A stretch of 64,000 nucleotides of DNA from Cryptomeria japonica (lineage: Eukaryota; Streptophyta; Pinopsida; Cupressales; Cupressaceae): assembly GCF_030272615.1 (NCBI RefSeq), contig NW_026729205.1, positions 1 to 64,000 of the forward strand, written 5' to 3'. The position numbers were made by a program, and so were the translations under genes. How positions within the stretch are numbered: position 1 is the first letter of the stretch; each line of letters opens with the position of its first letter. Positions 36,749 through 49,288 of the stretch are shown here, one piece after another. Under the pieces are notes generated by a model that saw nothing but the letters and a program-made list of their open reading frames with translations, was not told the DNA's origin and searched no databases.

Positions 36749-39700
36749 TTCTTCTTCTTCTTCTTCTTCTTCTTCTTCTTCTTCTTCTTCTTCTTCTTCT
36801 TCTTCTTCATCATTGATAAATTGTTGATCGTGATCATCATCCACTTCATCTTCTACTTCTTTAGTATCTTCTTCTTTGATATCTTCTTCTTCCATCACAT
36901 TATACTTTATCGGCCTTCCTCTTGGATCATGTCTAACAACAAATGACCAACCCGGTTTATGTGGAACCTCTGAGTAAAATACTTGCTCACATTGGCTTGG
37001 AAGAACATAGGGCTCATCCCCAACTGGCTCAAATGACCTTGTATTTAGCATTGTAAAACCATTATCATGTTAATAGTTCTATCAGGATCATTTTTATTCA
37101 ATTGTAGCCTGTACCATTTGACGACGAACAAAACTAATTTGAAGGAATTAAAGTCACACTCAAGTATATCATCCAAAATGCCATAGTATTGATTTTGAGA
37201 CTATTGAGGATGTATGTCATTTCTCGATGAAATATTTGTCACCTCAAAGACTGCAGTGATGCCAGAATCACAAGTTTTCTTCGTGTCATCCAACTTTTTA
37301 TGCAAAATTTATGACCATTGTAGCACATAGCGTTGTGGTGTTTGACCTGCGATATGTCAAACATGTAAAATTTATGGCATTGTGAGTTGATAAACATATG
37401 GGTGATTACTAAATTTATATGTACCTATTTATCTCTTAAACCATATGCTAAATCAATTTCCCTTTGTGTAACATTGGAATCTCCATTACGATGAGCTTCT
37501 TTAACCAATGAAGCCACACCTTCCCATGTTAACGTGCATCCAGAATGTTGACAATATTCAATCCATACTGTCATCCAATCAAGATTGTTTGCAATATACA
37601 AATGTAGTGCATCCCACTCTCGACCAACTGTACAAAAAATAAATAGACGTCTTACATTCGATTTATTTTGAAGATTAAGAATTAATTAACTACAATAACA
37701 TCTTATAATTACCTCTCACTTTCCTCAATCTACCTTTCCCCATCAAGTACTCCCCTTCGAATTTGTTAATGGGGTTGGGATCCCAAATGCAATCCACGTG
37801 GATCTTTGCTGCAAACTTAAGAAGATGTTTAAAAATGTACACCATAGTCTGGTATACCATATATCCCTCCACCACAGAACCCTCAAGATGTGCTCTTTGT
37901 CGAACCAAAGCCTTCAAAAATTTCAAGTGCCTCTCAACCATCCACATTGACCTAGTGTGTACAAGTCCACACAATTCAATCTCCTCAACTTGATGTATGA
38001 GGTAATGTTCTTGTGCATTGAAAAAAGCTGGAGGTAGACACTTTTGCATTTCACACATTAAATGAGGAATTTTTCTCTTCCACTATTTTATATCATCTTT
38101 ATGGATTTCTTTACATGGCAACCACCTACAAGATATTCAAGACGCAAAAAAATATATTACATAACAAGTAAAACAAATAGCAAATATAATATCTATACAA
38201 CGAACTGAACAAATATCACTACTTACCTCATGTATTTTCTAAGATCATATATGACTTGCTTGACATTATTGTCAAAGTCGTCCGGGAGAGATAGAGGTAG
38301 AACGTACTGCAACAATTATAAACTTCTTTTTCATTTTTTTGTAAAATAATACAATGAAAAGTACACATACATGCAGTACTTAAATACATACGAAAAAAAC
38401 AACATGAATTACCTTAATGAAGGTATGCCAATCATGCATTTTCATCCCTGGCCCAAATTCACTTTTCTTTGATATGAGATTGTTTATGTTTGCAGCAAAT
38501 CCTGTGGGAAATCAAATTTTTCGTATGACTTCTTTTATAGCATTTCTTTGCTGGTCCATTAATAACCAAGGAAGATTACTTATATTAATCTGGTCTCCAT
38601 GGCTATTTGATTGAATGACATTTATCATTGCATGATTGTAATCCTGAATGTCACTACATATTTTGACAATTTTTCCTTTGTCACGCCTTCCATCCAATAT
38701 TTTACATACTATCTCTATTATATTCTTTCCAATATGCATACTATCAAACAAATGAACAATTTGTAATTGCTCATAGTAGGGAAACCTACTAAACTGTCGA
38801 GGATAACTTTTTAGTCCCTTAGGAAGGTGGTCATTTATGCCTTCACGACCTTCATGATCATTAATCACATCATCAGTAAACAAAACAAAATAGAAAAGAT
38901 GTTTTATGACAAACCAATAGATGGAATGACATTACCTTGATGATTAATTCTATTATATTCCAACTTCCACAGGTGAGGTGGCATTCTTTGTGGCTTTGAT
39001 GTATTCTCTTCTTTCCCATTGAAAAGATGTTTTTTCAGTATTTCGATACTTATGATTTTTGTGGAGAAAGTGCCTATACTCATCAAACACCTGCTTTCCT
39101 AAACTTTTTGAATGACGACATTTCATCTTTGGACCACAAACAAGACATGCAAATTTTCCCTTTGTTTGAAGACCTACAAGATAATGTATAATTGGATTAA
39201 ATATGATAATTTTTTGAATTATAATGTTCATGCACAACTTAAACACTATAACATACCACCAAAATGTGTTAGCCCTAGGGCATCATGTATTGTCCATAGA
39301 AGCATCGCATGGAATTGAAATTGTCTTTGTCCTATTGGTCTAGAGATGTCATACATAGTGGCACCATTCCATAACTCCAGCAACTTGTCTATAAGAGGCT
39401 CAATATATACATTCATATCTTTAACTTGGTACTTACCTAATCGAATGAACAAAAACATTACATAATTATTATGACCATTTTACTGCAATATTTATAAATA
39501 AATTTAGACAACTATATTTAAATGATAAAATACCTGGAACAATCATTGCCAACATTATGTGCTCCCTCTTTATTGACATCCATGGAGGAATGTTATTGTT
39601 GATAACAAAAACAGGCCACACTAAGTAAATAGATCTCATCTCTCCAAATGGATTGACACCATCCGCTGCCAATGAAAGCCTGAGATTACGAGTTTCTTCT

Positions 39701-40714
39701 TTAAAGTGTGGAATATAGTGAAGAACCTTGCGAGGAACCCTTTTTGTTATTTGATCTATTTGATATCTATTGATATGACATTCAGGGCATTCAGTTCAAA
39801 ATTCATGTTGTTTGTGATATATATAATATGATCATTAGGACAAGCATCTATTGCTTGATACTCCATTCCAATATCTTTCATAATGGCAGATAATTCTCGG
39901 TATGAGCGAGGTAGAATATTTGATGGTGGTAACAAAAACTCACCTATCAATCTACAACAAAAAAATATAATTTGTTAATATAAAGAATATTAATGGTACA
40001 ACATGATTCACAATTTATTATGACATATATGACATACCTTAACATATGTGACATTGTTATGTTCGATAAACCATTCATAACCTTCAAGTTCACCAACAAC
40101 AATACAGCAGAGAGAAGAGTTCTCTGCGAACCTTCGTAAAGGGCCTCAGATGCCTTCTCAAGTAGAGGGACATCATGAACAAAATCAAGGTCATCTTCAT
40201 CATCATGATCAATTGTGCAAGTACTAAATGTGTCATGGATCAATGTATTTGCACCATCATCTTCAATGGTGTTTTCTAGCTCATGATCATCATCTTCCAT
40301 GGGATCATTATCTTCAGCTTCGATATTCACACCTCCATGTTTGTCCACTTTGAAAACCATATTCTTCGGGTTGTGTTGATCCATACCATGTGCTTTGCGG
40401 TGCTCAACCTATATAAAATTGATAAACATAAATAAACCATGATCATGATCTCATCATCACGTGATTTATTATGTATATAAATTGTTAAAATGATATAATG
40501 AAAAACTTACCAATGGATGATAATCATGTCCACCTTCAATGTGACCATGCAGCCTACAATATTTCTTCGGTGTTTTGATTAGAAGTCTTCTAGTCTTTAA
40601 CCCCTTACAGATTTTGCATGGACAATAACATTTTCCATCACCTTTTCTTTTCAAGTTAGACCACAATCTAGAAATTGTCTCCTTATTTTGTTGTTCGTTA
40701 ATATTGTCTGACAT
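36482..40714 (-). pseudogene. TNP2-type CACTA transposase gene, a few breaks
   Basis: Exons on the minus strand with good GT-AG borders include 40714-40510, 40408-40038, 39951-39534, 39436-39257 and one starting at 39173. The first has a transposase-associated motif (CYCPCKICKG, CRLHGHIEGG). Next come ALYEGSQRT, LLPPSNILPRSYREL and YQAIDACPND, then LAADGVNPFG, PPWMSIKREHIMLAMIVPG, NVYIEPLIDKLLELWNG, LLWTIHDA, TKGKFACLVCG and DSMHIGKNI, all in TNP2 order. 38058-37690 is a DUF4218-like region (LPPAFFNAQEHYLIHQ, GSVVEGYM). 37180-36900 is DUF4216-like (YGILDDILECDFNSFK, DEPYVLPSQCEQVFY). It would cut and rejoin element ends. Frame changes near 39790 and 39020 and a missing splice acceptor near 38890 suggest it is inactive. 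The tail is extremely acidic. Confidence 0.85.
36490..36830 (-). repeat. GAT/GAA trinucleotide array coding an acidic tail
   Basis: Runs of ATC and TTC on the plus strand read as Asp, Glu and Gly codons on the minus strand, in frame with the DUF4216-like part of the transposase. The result is about 115 residues of D, E and G with almost nothing else, ending at the stop near 36482. Confidence 0.9.
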
Positions 40715-40744
40715 GGTCTTTCTTCATAGGCAAGAAAATCGAGC

Positions 40745-43700
40745 TATAGAACTAGTTATATAGAAGTTGAAATGTTAGTTATGAAATCATGTTTCGGTAT
40801 AATATACCAAATTAAATTGAAAATAGAAATTATCATCATTGAACCAAAACCATTTAACTCTTCTTTTTCATCTCAAAACATATCTAATGGCTTTGTGGTA
40901 TGTAATCCTTGTATAATATATTAAGTTGACTAATGTCTAATTGGGGTAATCCATGAATGTCTAATATGAATTCAGTATCCTAAACATTGGAGAGACCTTA
41001 TCTGACTTGCCTAATCAATGTGGTTGTTGTCCTAATATGAAATACTGGGTTCTACCCTTGCCTCTGCATCAAACTTCTCACATCATGTTTCTTCAACAAA
41101 ACACACTAATATGAATTGAGCCAACACCATGAGGATAGGGTCAAGTATCATGGCAACTAATCATAATACGTGAAGACGGGGTTCACACATAAGTGTTGAC
41201 TCTCAACAATGCCACACTTCCAAAATTGTCAGTCTCAAGACTTGTCCTATTGGGTGAGCACTCATTGATGACCACAAGGCCAAATCAATGTATGTAGGCT
41301 TCGAAATCCTAACTCTAGGCTAGGAGGACCCTATAAAAGTTCTATGAACACTCACTTGGTATTACAATAGAAAGAGCCTTCCTCTAGAACTTTATTTGCA
41401 ACGCACACATCAATATTAGTAATAATTGTTATGATGGATGGTCTATTAGGATGGTAAATAAAATGCTTATTCTTTTTCCACCCTTTGAAACTACCACAAG
41501 GTATTTGACTTGGCAGGGTCCCCACACATCACTTCAACAACAAACATTAGGTAATTCAACCTTTTGCCTTCTCAATGCATTTGTTTTTGTCTTTCACTGG
41601 TTTTCTCAGTCTGATACATAGGGCTATCAGACCTTGCATGACATCATCACATGTGCCTTCCAATATGTAGTCCTTTCATATTTTAGGTGCCTACACACTA
41701 TGTTTTTGTTAAGTATTGATGTAGTCTTAAGACATCTCATGACTCCATTACATGTCCACACTTAGGTTTACAAACACAACTTTTTAAAACAAAAACAACA
41801 TCAATAGTAAAACTATGACTGTGACAATCAATACCCTTAGGACAATCATAGAAATTTAATCTATTTCATTTGGTTTTGATCGACAAACCCTTCCAAAGTT
41901 TGCATCGGGTCCCCTCACCCCTCTCTCTATCATCAACCACTTCAAAATAAAAATTGCTTGGTCTTCCCACCAAATTCTTCCCTAATATGATACATAGCAT
42001 GAAAAAAGGTCTATCATCAAGCATGATATGATACATAGCATGAAAAAATGCACATAAAACCCCAATTTCATTAAGAAAAACTCTTAGATGGCATGCCAAA
42101 GGCCTATTTATTCCCATCCAAGTGTGCTACAACCTCAAACCACCATAAACTAACTTTCCAACCATATTTTTAAGAAGTTTCTACAAGAAATGCAAAAGTT
42201 GTCACAATATGACAACATTTTTCCCAATGGACCTCAAACTTTCACAATTAGGTCTCTATTTTTTATTAGAATGTGATATATGACTAATTATTATAGGATG
42301 TTAATAACTTGGGTATCATGCTTTTATGTGTCTCTGACATGACTCCTAGTAACTATATAAGGATCTTACTAATTCTAGATCTATGCCTTGTCTTTTTTAT
42401 ATGGTTCCTAGTGAGAATATATGAATCTTACTAGTTCTAAATGTCATAACTTTTTGTTTTGCATGCTCCATGTGTGTTACCAATGTTACTCATATTACTC
42501 ACTTTGTACTTCCCTTTTATCTCAATATTGTAGATTGACAATATCATGTCTTGGGAGCTACCACCTTTCCATACTTGTAGTCATCTTGACTCTTCAATAT
42601 CTTGGTGAAATAATATTTGGTTTCTCCATATTTTCCAAAGAGTAAATGAGCATAATTTCATACTCTTGCTAAGAGGGGGCTCAATATTGCATCATAAGTT
42701 GTATCTCTTTAAAAATATACACTAAGTTTGGACTCAATTTAAGTGGTTGTGCCTTATTTATGCCTAATTGTACTTAGGTTTGACAATGTTTCCATAAATT
42801 TGGTTCATTCCCTTATTCATGATGTTCCTCATGGCTCATTTTTATAGGACTAGGGTCTTGGGAACCCTTATTCATGGAAATTGGACCTAAAATTTGAAAG
42901 ATGAATGTTGGATTCGTAAATAGTAGGAATTTCCTCTCCAAATTTGGACTTTTGCAAAAGTTCAATTTGAAAAGGTGCAAGGACCATCCATATAAGGTCC
43001 ATCTTGAAAATTAAATGATAATACCATGCATGCATATTAAATGATATAGTCAAGTAATAAAGAAGGAAAACCCTTTTTTGAAGTTGTCAAATGATTTTAA
43101 AGATGCACAACAGTCCACTAAATGCAATTCACTAAAAAATAAAGGAAAGTATGCTACAAGATAGTGGGTATGATGCAAGGAATGAAGTTAAATAGACAGA
43201 AAAACCATGAATATTACCAAGTCAAAAGGAGTAGCTATGACCTCTTAGGTGTTTTTTCACTTGCATAAATTAGACTTCTTAAGGATAGAAACACATGTAG
43301 ATAGTAGTATGAAGTCTTTTTGACAATTTTTGAAGTAGTTGAAGGAATGGCTTATTTTAGTTATACCTAACCCAAGACAATTTCAACTCAAAGTAAGGAA
43401 CAAAATCATATGTTCTATAAGTTTGAGAAGCTAATTGAGTAGCTGGATAAGGTAGAGAATGACTATAGGGTAGTCTTGAGACTCTTTTAACTCGATTAGA
43501 ACATGTACCAAGTATCTAGGAGCTTACAAAGCCAATTCAACCATATTTCAAGTGAAAATGCAACAAAACGAGTAAAAGCTTTGAATACACCTCAAAAACC
43601 ACTCCGGTGGCCAAGTAGGTGAAAAATTGGAAATAGTCTTTTCCAACATTTTTTTCTTCATAGATGCAGCCCTATATTCTCTTTATTATTTGAGATGAGA

Positions 43701-46479
43701 AATACATTGTTTGCAGTTCCGTTATTACCCAGTCCAGTATCGATCTAATCTTGATATTGTGATAAAAGGAGTGACTATCCTAAGTGCTTGATACTGTCAC
43801 AAAAACTGAGTGTTGCAGCAACGAATCTTCCTTTGACCTTTGGGTGGTTGGGAGGGTAAAGACCCATGGTGGTATATGTTGAGTGGTTCTTGTAAGAGTA
43901 TCCGAAAGTACATTGGTTTTTGGATATCTAGTACATTTTGTGAGTTGAGTACCAGGGGGGATTAGAAGACCCAGTTGAAGGAGGATTTGTGTGAATAAGG
44001 GTTGAGGGTGTTGGTGGTGATTGAATGTTGGAGAGTTGGATTCTGACTTAGACATGTTTATTTGTCCTATTTGATTGTGATTCAATGGTTGGGTGAGGGT
44101 TGGTGAGTATGGGTGTGTTTTGGGGTATTGAATCCTTTTGAGTAACTTGTGGCCTTGTGAGGGGTCTTGTGAGTAAGTGAAGGGTTGATACCTAATTGAA
44201 TAGGTGAGTTGGGAGAAATATCTCCCTTGTTGGTTGAGTTTATTGGATTTTCTACATCAGCATGCGTTTTTGCTATCAATCCATTCAAACTTCCACCCAA
44301 AGATTCAATCTTGTGAAAGTTCAAAATAAATTTCCTTGTTGTCCTTACTATCTTGCATCAACTTTCATATCACTAGGTAGTCTTTTGCTTAGAACTATCA
44401 TCTTTCATGGTAGGATACCATCTCAGTCCCTTGAGTTAAGTTAGCTTACCTTTAGAATTTATCATTTCCTAATCAAGTTGTTCAAGGGGAAAATGTCACT
44501 AATCAAGTTGAAATGTTGATTTCTCAATCTGCCTAAGCTAAAAGGTTGAAATAAATTTCAAAAGATAGAACAAGGCTATGAGAAAATGAATCATCAGTAT
44601 TACCGAAATCCACATTATCAACAAAATCTAGAAATAACCTTGTATGTAAATAATTTATCATGCCAAAATTGCCAATTCTAACATGAAAATGAGACCAAGG
44701 AAAGCTCTAGAACAACTACTACTATTCATTCACATGTTCCTTATTAACCTTAATCACCACGAAAGATGCACAAATTGATTATAACAAAGAAGATGTTTCA
44801 TAAATGTAAATATTAATTCAGGAGTAAGGAAAATGAAAGAAATAAAAGAATACCAAGCAATAAAAAATGAATACCAATACCGTTGTAAACTATGAACTTC
44901 ATTTGCATTAATTCTTCAAAATATACTAGCAAAGCACAAGTATTCAATCTACAGCCTATTGCTAAACATCTTTTGAAAGAAAACACACTAATGAGTGTTA
45001 CTAAAATTGGACCTTAAATAATCAATTATTAGACCCTCAAAATGAATTTTGAAATTACATTTATAGGGAAACTTTTTCCTCAAAATTAGAGATTAAATTC
45101 CACCCAAAACCTTATCAAACTAAGAGGTACAATCAACACACAAGATACTAGCCTATAACTGAATTAAGAACTATAAGTTGAATCTTGAAAATGAAATATA
45201 AGTTAGAAGGAACTTAGAATATGGAGTCAAAGAAGCATGGAGAAAAAGAAAAAGAGGATCAATCTAGGCCCCCACCCCCAAGATGACTCCTCCAAAATTT
45301 TAAACTTAGGTGCACAAGCAACAACATGAAGAACAAAGGCCAAAGTAGGTTGTAACTACCATGAACCCGTCCATCCAAAGTGATGAGAATCTAGATGTTC
45401 CTAAGTGGCTAAAATTCAACTTTGAAAGGATAAAGAAGAGAGTATTAAAGAAAGTAAGTTTGCAAAAGATGATTGTTGAGGTTGAGGCTGCAAGGAATCC
45501 AAAGAAGGCAATGACTTTGTATGCCACCTAAAACTATGCAAAAGGAGATATAGTTGACAATACCCTAAAATAGAGAAGATTTAGTAAAAACTACCAATAC
45601 CCTAAACTAGGGTAACCTAAGACAGTAAGAAAATGGTTTGGGGGTCATATAGACTAGATTTATACTGTATGTTAATTACAAAGTGATAAGTTGTGTGGTT
45701 GGAGATTTTCAGTCCACCCCTTCGAGGTTAGGATTGTGCTAAACCGAACACAATTGTATCTCCCTAGGGCTTTCGGGTCGAGTGTGTTAGGCTGGCTAGC
45801 AAGAGAAAGAAAGGCTTTCCCAAACAACACTGAATGAAGGTTGCAAATCACTTGAATAATATTCATTCCCATTTTTTTCTTGTGTGTTGGTTTGATCTCC
45901 ATCGATTCAGCAGCTAGAGGTAGACACCGCCCCATATATAAGCTCGTACAATAATGATCAATCAACATGTATAAGGGAGGAAGGGATTTCTCTGACAAAA
46001 TTGAACACTCACTCCTCAATCATAGTTCTATGGTTTTACAAGGAGTGGATTCGTATAGTTATTATGCATTCAGCGAACCACACCTTTGACTAGGAGCCAT
46101 CCGACCTAAGATTGAATAATCAATATGAATACGAGATTGACCAATTTGCATCTAAAACTTGGACAATTAACCACCACATGTCTCATTTCCTAACATATTT
46201 TGCATAAAAAAGGAATCTCTCATACTCCAAGAGTTGCTTCCACAAGCGGTCAATATCCCACAAGAATGTAGGCATAGCTAGCATGTATAAAAGAAAAAGT
46301 TGTATAATCTCTTGAATGGTGTAATATTTTGCAACATGAAATTAAGGTGGAGAATCTACCTCCTGTGTGGGATTGAAAGCACTACACAAATGCGTTCAAC
46401 ATAGGTTTGATCTTGTTGGGGGTTGAAGTCTCCACGGACACCTACGCGGGATTGCAATGCACAAATGACTTGTCCTCTT
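40745..46479. other. CACTA 5' side interior, no gene recognised
   Basis: Nearly 6 kb upstream of the transposase gene. It holds short unsupported frames, a small duplication with GATACATAGCATGAAAAAA near 41990-42050, and a Pro/Thr/Ser-rich minus-strand frame at 43780-44324 with no known motif. Older nested insertions may be hidden here, but I cannot define their ends. Confidence 0.4.
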
Positions 46480-46662
46480 CTTTTTTTTAAGTAATGGCCA
46501 TTGTCGTCAAAATTACGACGAACTCGAGCACTTTTTTGAAAAAAAAAAATTTCATTACTAATGCCTTCTTCATCAAAACCAAATGCCAAATTGTCGTCAG
46601 AATTCCGACGAATTCAAGCGATTTTTCAAAAAAAAATCAAATTTGGTCACAATATACCTTCT
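46480..46662. repeat. Right subterminal repeat zone of CACTA element
   Basis: Two related units of about 100 bases each contain a palindrome (TCGTCAAAATTACGACGA, then TCGTCAGAATTCCGACGA) followed by AGC and a T/A-rich run. The same CGTCGG theme occurs at the left end (19467-19940). Confidence 0.65.
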
Positions 46663-46693
46663 CCGTTGAAAATCTAGTCCAAATATATTAGTG
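46663..46693 (-). repeat. Right terminal inverted repeat of CACTA element
   Basis: Ends TATATTAGTG on the plus strand, followed directly by GCA. It aligns with 19436-19466 on the other strand. Confidence 0.7.
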
Positions 46694-47007
46694 GCAGAAG
46701 CCTAAGTAACAAAACCAGCAAAAGGCCACCCCAAGGCATAGCCATGACGGAAAGGAGAAGTGGAGGCTAGAGGAGCGGTGAGGGACCTTGGACCACGGGG
46801 TCTGAGAGCGATGGGCAAAGGAGCTTTGACCATGACGGTGGAGTGCGATCGACAGAGAAAAAATCCGGCAGCACTCTGGCAACCATACAAAGGGCATTAC
46901 CCCAATGCTAAAGGAGCTCTTGTAAGTGGCCCACCTCAAGAGCCACTTTATCCGCTTGCACCCGAACCTACATTAGAACATTATTACAAATGCATGCTTT
47001 AGCATAA
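46694..47007 (-). mobile_element. 5' part of the retrotransposed GC-rich segment
   Basis: GC-rich DNA that begins exactly at the right CACTA end and stops where DNA homologous to the NLR upstream flank resumes (47008). Together with 19023-19435 it appears to be one segment of about 720 bases split by the CACTA insertion. A plus-strand frame (46760-47002) and minus-strand frames are open but unrecognised. Confidence 0.5.
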
Positions 47008-47370
47008 AGCGACAAATTATTTTATATATATTTTTTAATAAATTCATTATAAATTATGAGAGTTACATTATAAGAAATAGAAACTATTTTCTTAAATTAA
47101 TAATGAAATGTACTAAAAATGTTTATAATCTATAACAATGATGAAAGAAGTGTAATAAATCTCAAAATATGAAGAGATAAGGGTAAATCAACACATTCAA
47201 ATTGAGGTACCAAGAAATGATTGTGTTTCTTTTTACTACTTGCATTGTTTCTATTAATGTTTCAATGTATTACTTATGATTTACATAATAGCATAGAGTG
47301 ATTGTCAATTTAATGTATAAGAAACCAATAATGATAACACATAAGAATATCTAAATCATACGATTCAATG
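47008..47370. repeat. Displaced NLR2 upstream flank block
   Basis: Matches 12046-12390 of the NLR1 upstream flank in the same orientation. Its natural neighbour is the end of the NLR2 flank near 19022; the intervening 28 kb is inserted DNA. Confidence 0.7.
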
Positions 47371-47487
47371 CCTTCTCTATTATCTTTGTAGAATTATGCA
47401 ACTCCATAAACCATTCCATATAAAGTGTGAACACAAAAGTTATCCAAAAGTCTCTTCATAAGTCCCCCACTTAAGAGCCCCATTACA

Positions 47488-47521
<34 letters not shown>

Positions 47522-47879
47522 TGTGTTTTGTTGTAAATTGCATCCTCATAATATTTCATGCTTATTTGGGGCTCACTTTAGTTTTTCTAACTTGTATGTC
47601 CTAATTATACCTGATTCTACTCAAATCAATGCTAAATATGTGGGTTCTAATTTTTGTTTTGACTTCTTGATCTTTGCCCAGTCCAAAAGGATTGGACTAA
47701 GGCATCAGGCACCATATTCTGAGCCAAATGGACCTAAATAAAAACCTTCTAACCATCGAAACATGTTGATCAAGAAATGAAACTTGATGTCAGTCTTCTT
47801 TATAATTTTCAACATGTTTCATGAAGATAGGTATAAAAGAAATCCTTATCCCCCCATTTGAAACATCTTTTAATTACAA
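47371..47879. other. Intergenic DNA with a GA microsatellite
   Basis: A (GA)n run at 47491-47519, then AT-rich DNA with no gene. It may include the outer end of the Copia B LTR. Confidence 0.5.
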
Positions 47880-49288
47880 TTCCTCAAGAGAAATTCAACT
47901 CCAATTGAGAAAGCAATGAAGCATCATTAAGGCAGTGAAGAAGAGATCAAGTATTAATATTTTCAAGCATTCAAGATGGCATTCATGATCAAATTTATGC
48001 AAAGACATGCATGAGTCCTACATAGAAACATCAACCTTTTAATAAATACTTCAATCAAAAGGAGATTCATAAAGGAAGATATAACAATTCAAATTAAGCA
48101 ATTATTTCTATATGTAGCCTCTAACCTCCAAGGGTGAGCCCTATTTTATATCTCATTCATCATTATAGAGTTAATTCCAAACCTAGGGTTTGACCTAGAC
48201 AAACCCTATCAACCCAACAATATTTTTTCCTCTATTGTGTGTGCAAGTTACATGTTTAGTAGAGAACAAATACATATCTAGAAAGAGCAAGCTAATACAT
48301 GTTAGATCCTATGAGAAGCAAGAATCGAGCTAGGATCTAATGTCGATCATAGATCACATGAAACTCCAAGCAACAAATGATCAAAGATCAAATTAGATAA
48401 ATGAAGATAAATATGAGATGAGAGAAAAATAGAGACAAAGAAGTGAATTTCGAGAAGACTCTCGCTGAGCTATCACTAAACTAATGAAGGTGAGAGTATA
48501 GTGCTTTTTATATAGAAAAAATAATAGTATATACTTTCAATAGGTGCATTAATTCCCACCTCCATAAAAAGTGGGAGGTTTTACCTTCCACCCCATAAAA
48601 GGGGGGAGGTTTTTACCTACTTGGTAAATGCCAAAACATGTGGCATAATCTCCTTACATAAAAAAAAAGGAGTTATAAGAGGTGGCACATAATGCCAAAA
48701 GAGGGTGAGAAACACAACTACCCCATAACCCACTTAGGAAATGACAAAATAGTGGTTATGACAGGTGGCACAACAAGCAAAAAGAGGGTATGTAACTCAA
48801 CTACCCATGTGAGGTGGAGAGTTACACATGTAGCTGAAGTATTTTACCACGTGTCCTCATATTAATCACTCCTAACAACCTAAGAAACCTTAAATAAGAT
48901 GTGTAGGAAAAATAAATACCCCTAACATAAGGAAATTAAAAACCCTACACTAACACCCCCCCCCCCCTCTTTAAGCATAGCTTATATGGGTGAAAAGATG
49001 GGTCCTAACAAATGAGGCCATGCTAGGTACCCTCGTACATAGATATACCCCCTAAAAGAAGAAGCCTCCCCATAAGAGGAATAGCCCCTTTCCCCTTAAA
49101 TAGAGAGAGAAAGAATAAATGAATAAGAAACTCCTCCTAAAGTAGACACTTATTGCATCCCAAGCAAAGATCACAAATGAATGAACTTTCTTTCGGTTAA
49201 GGGTTTGGTGAAGTTGTCTATAGTTTACTCCGAGGTAGAGCAATACTTAAGATCAATGATGGCTTCCTAAATCAGCTCCTAAATGTAG
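47880..49288 (-). mobile_element. Copia B, first copy: 3' LTR and end of pol, broken
   Basis: On the minus strand an LTR starts at 48955 (TGTTAGTGTAGGG) and runs left through a TATA box near 48515 to about 47880, where its end is not resolved. To the right lie a purine tract and decayed RNase H sequence up to 49288, where Copia A-2 begins. It is broken, and only the 3' part is present. The matching copy is at 56447-57819, roughly 5% different over the part compared. Confidence 0.65.

Larger units (their letters stand above)
19436..46693 (-). mobile_element. 27.3-kb CACTA (En/Spm) DNA transposon with nested insertions
   Basis: The left end is CACTAGTACATTCGAAGCTA and the right end, read on the minus strand, is CACTAATATATTTGGACTAG. 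With two small gaps about 25 of the first 31 positions agree, and a 3-bp GCA flank is duplicated. Both subterminal zones carry CGTCGG/CCGACG palindromes. Inside are a TNP2-type transposase gene (36482-40714) and a second En/Spm-type gene (26090-35405), both on the minus strand, as in autonomous CACTA elements. Nested or internal items are a Copia element (29084-35077), a foldback element (20303-20664) and a ~420-bp tandem array (24221-25530). Without the Copia it would be about 21 kb. Both genes show breaks, so the element is probably no longer autonomous. Confidence 0.7.

Noticed and set aside
36497-36946. Open frames of poly-Ile/Phe, poly-Ser and poly-Met in several frames
   Set aside because: They are shadow readings of the trinucleotide array that codes the acidic transposase tail on the minus strand.
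25540-42420. CACTA at about 25548 and 26037 and TAGTG near 42412 as alternative transposon ends
   Set aside because: No similar termini and no shared 3-bp flank. The pair 19436/46693 has both.
43780-44324. Pro/Thr/Ser-rich minus-strand ORFs considered as a gene
   Set aside because: Low-complexity composition, interrupted, no motif.
46760-47002. 80-residue plus-strand ORF
   Set aside because: No family recognised, and it crosses a GC-rich segment that looks retrotransposed on the other strand.
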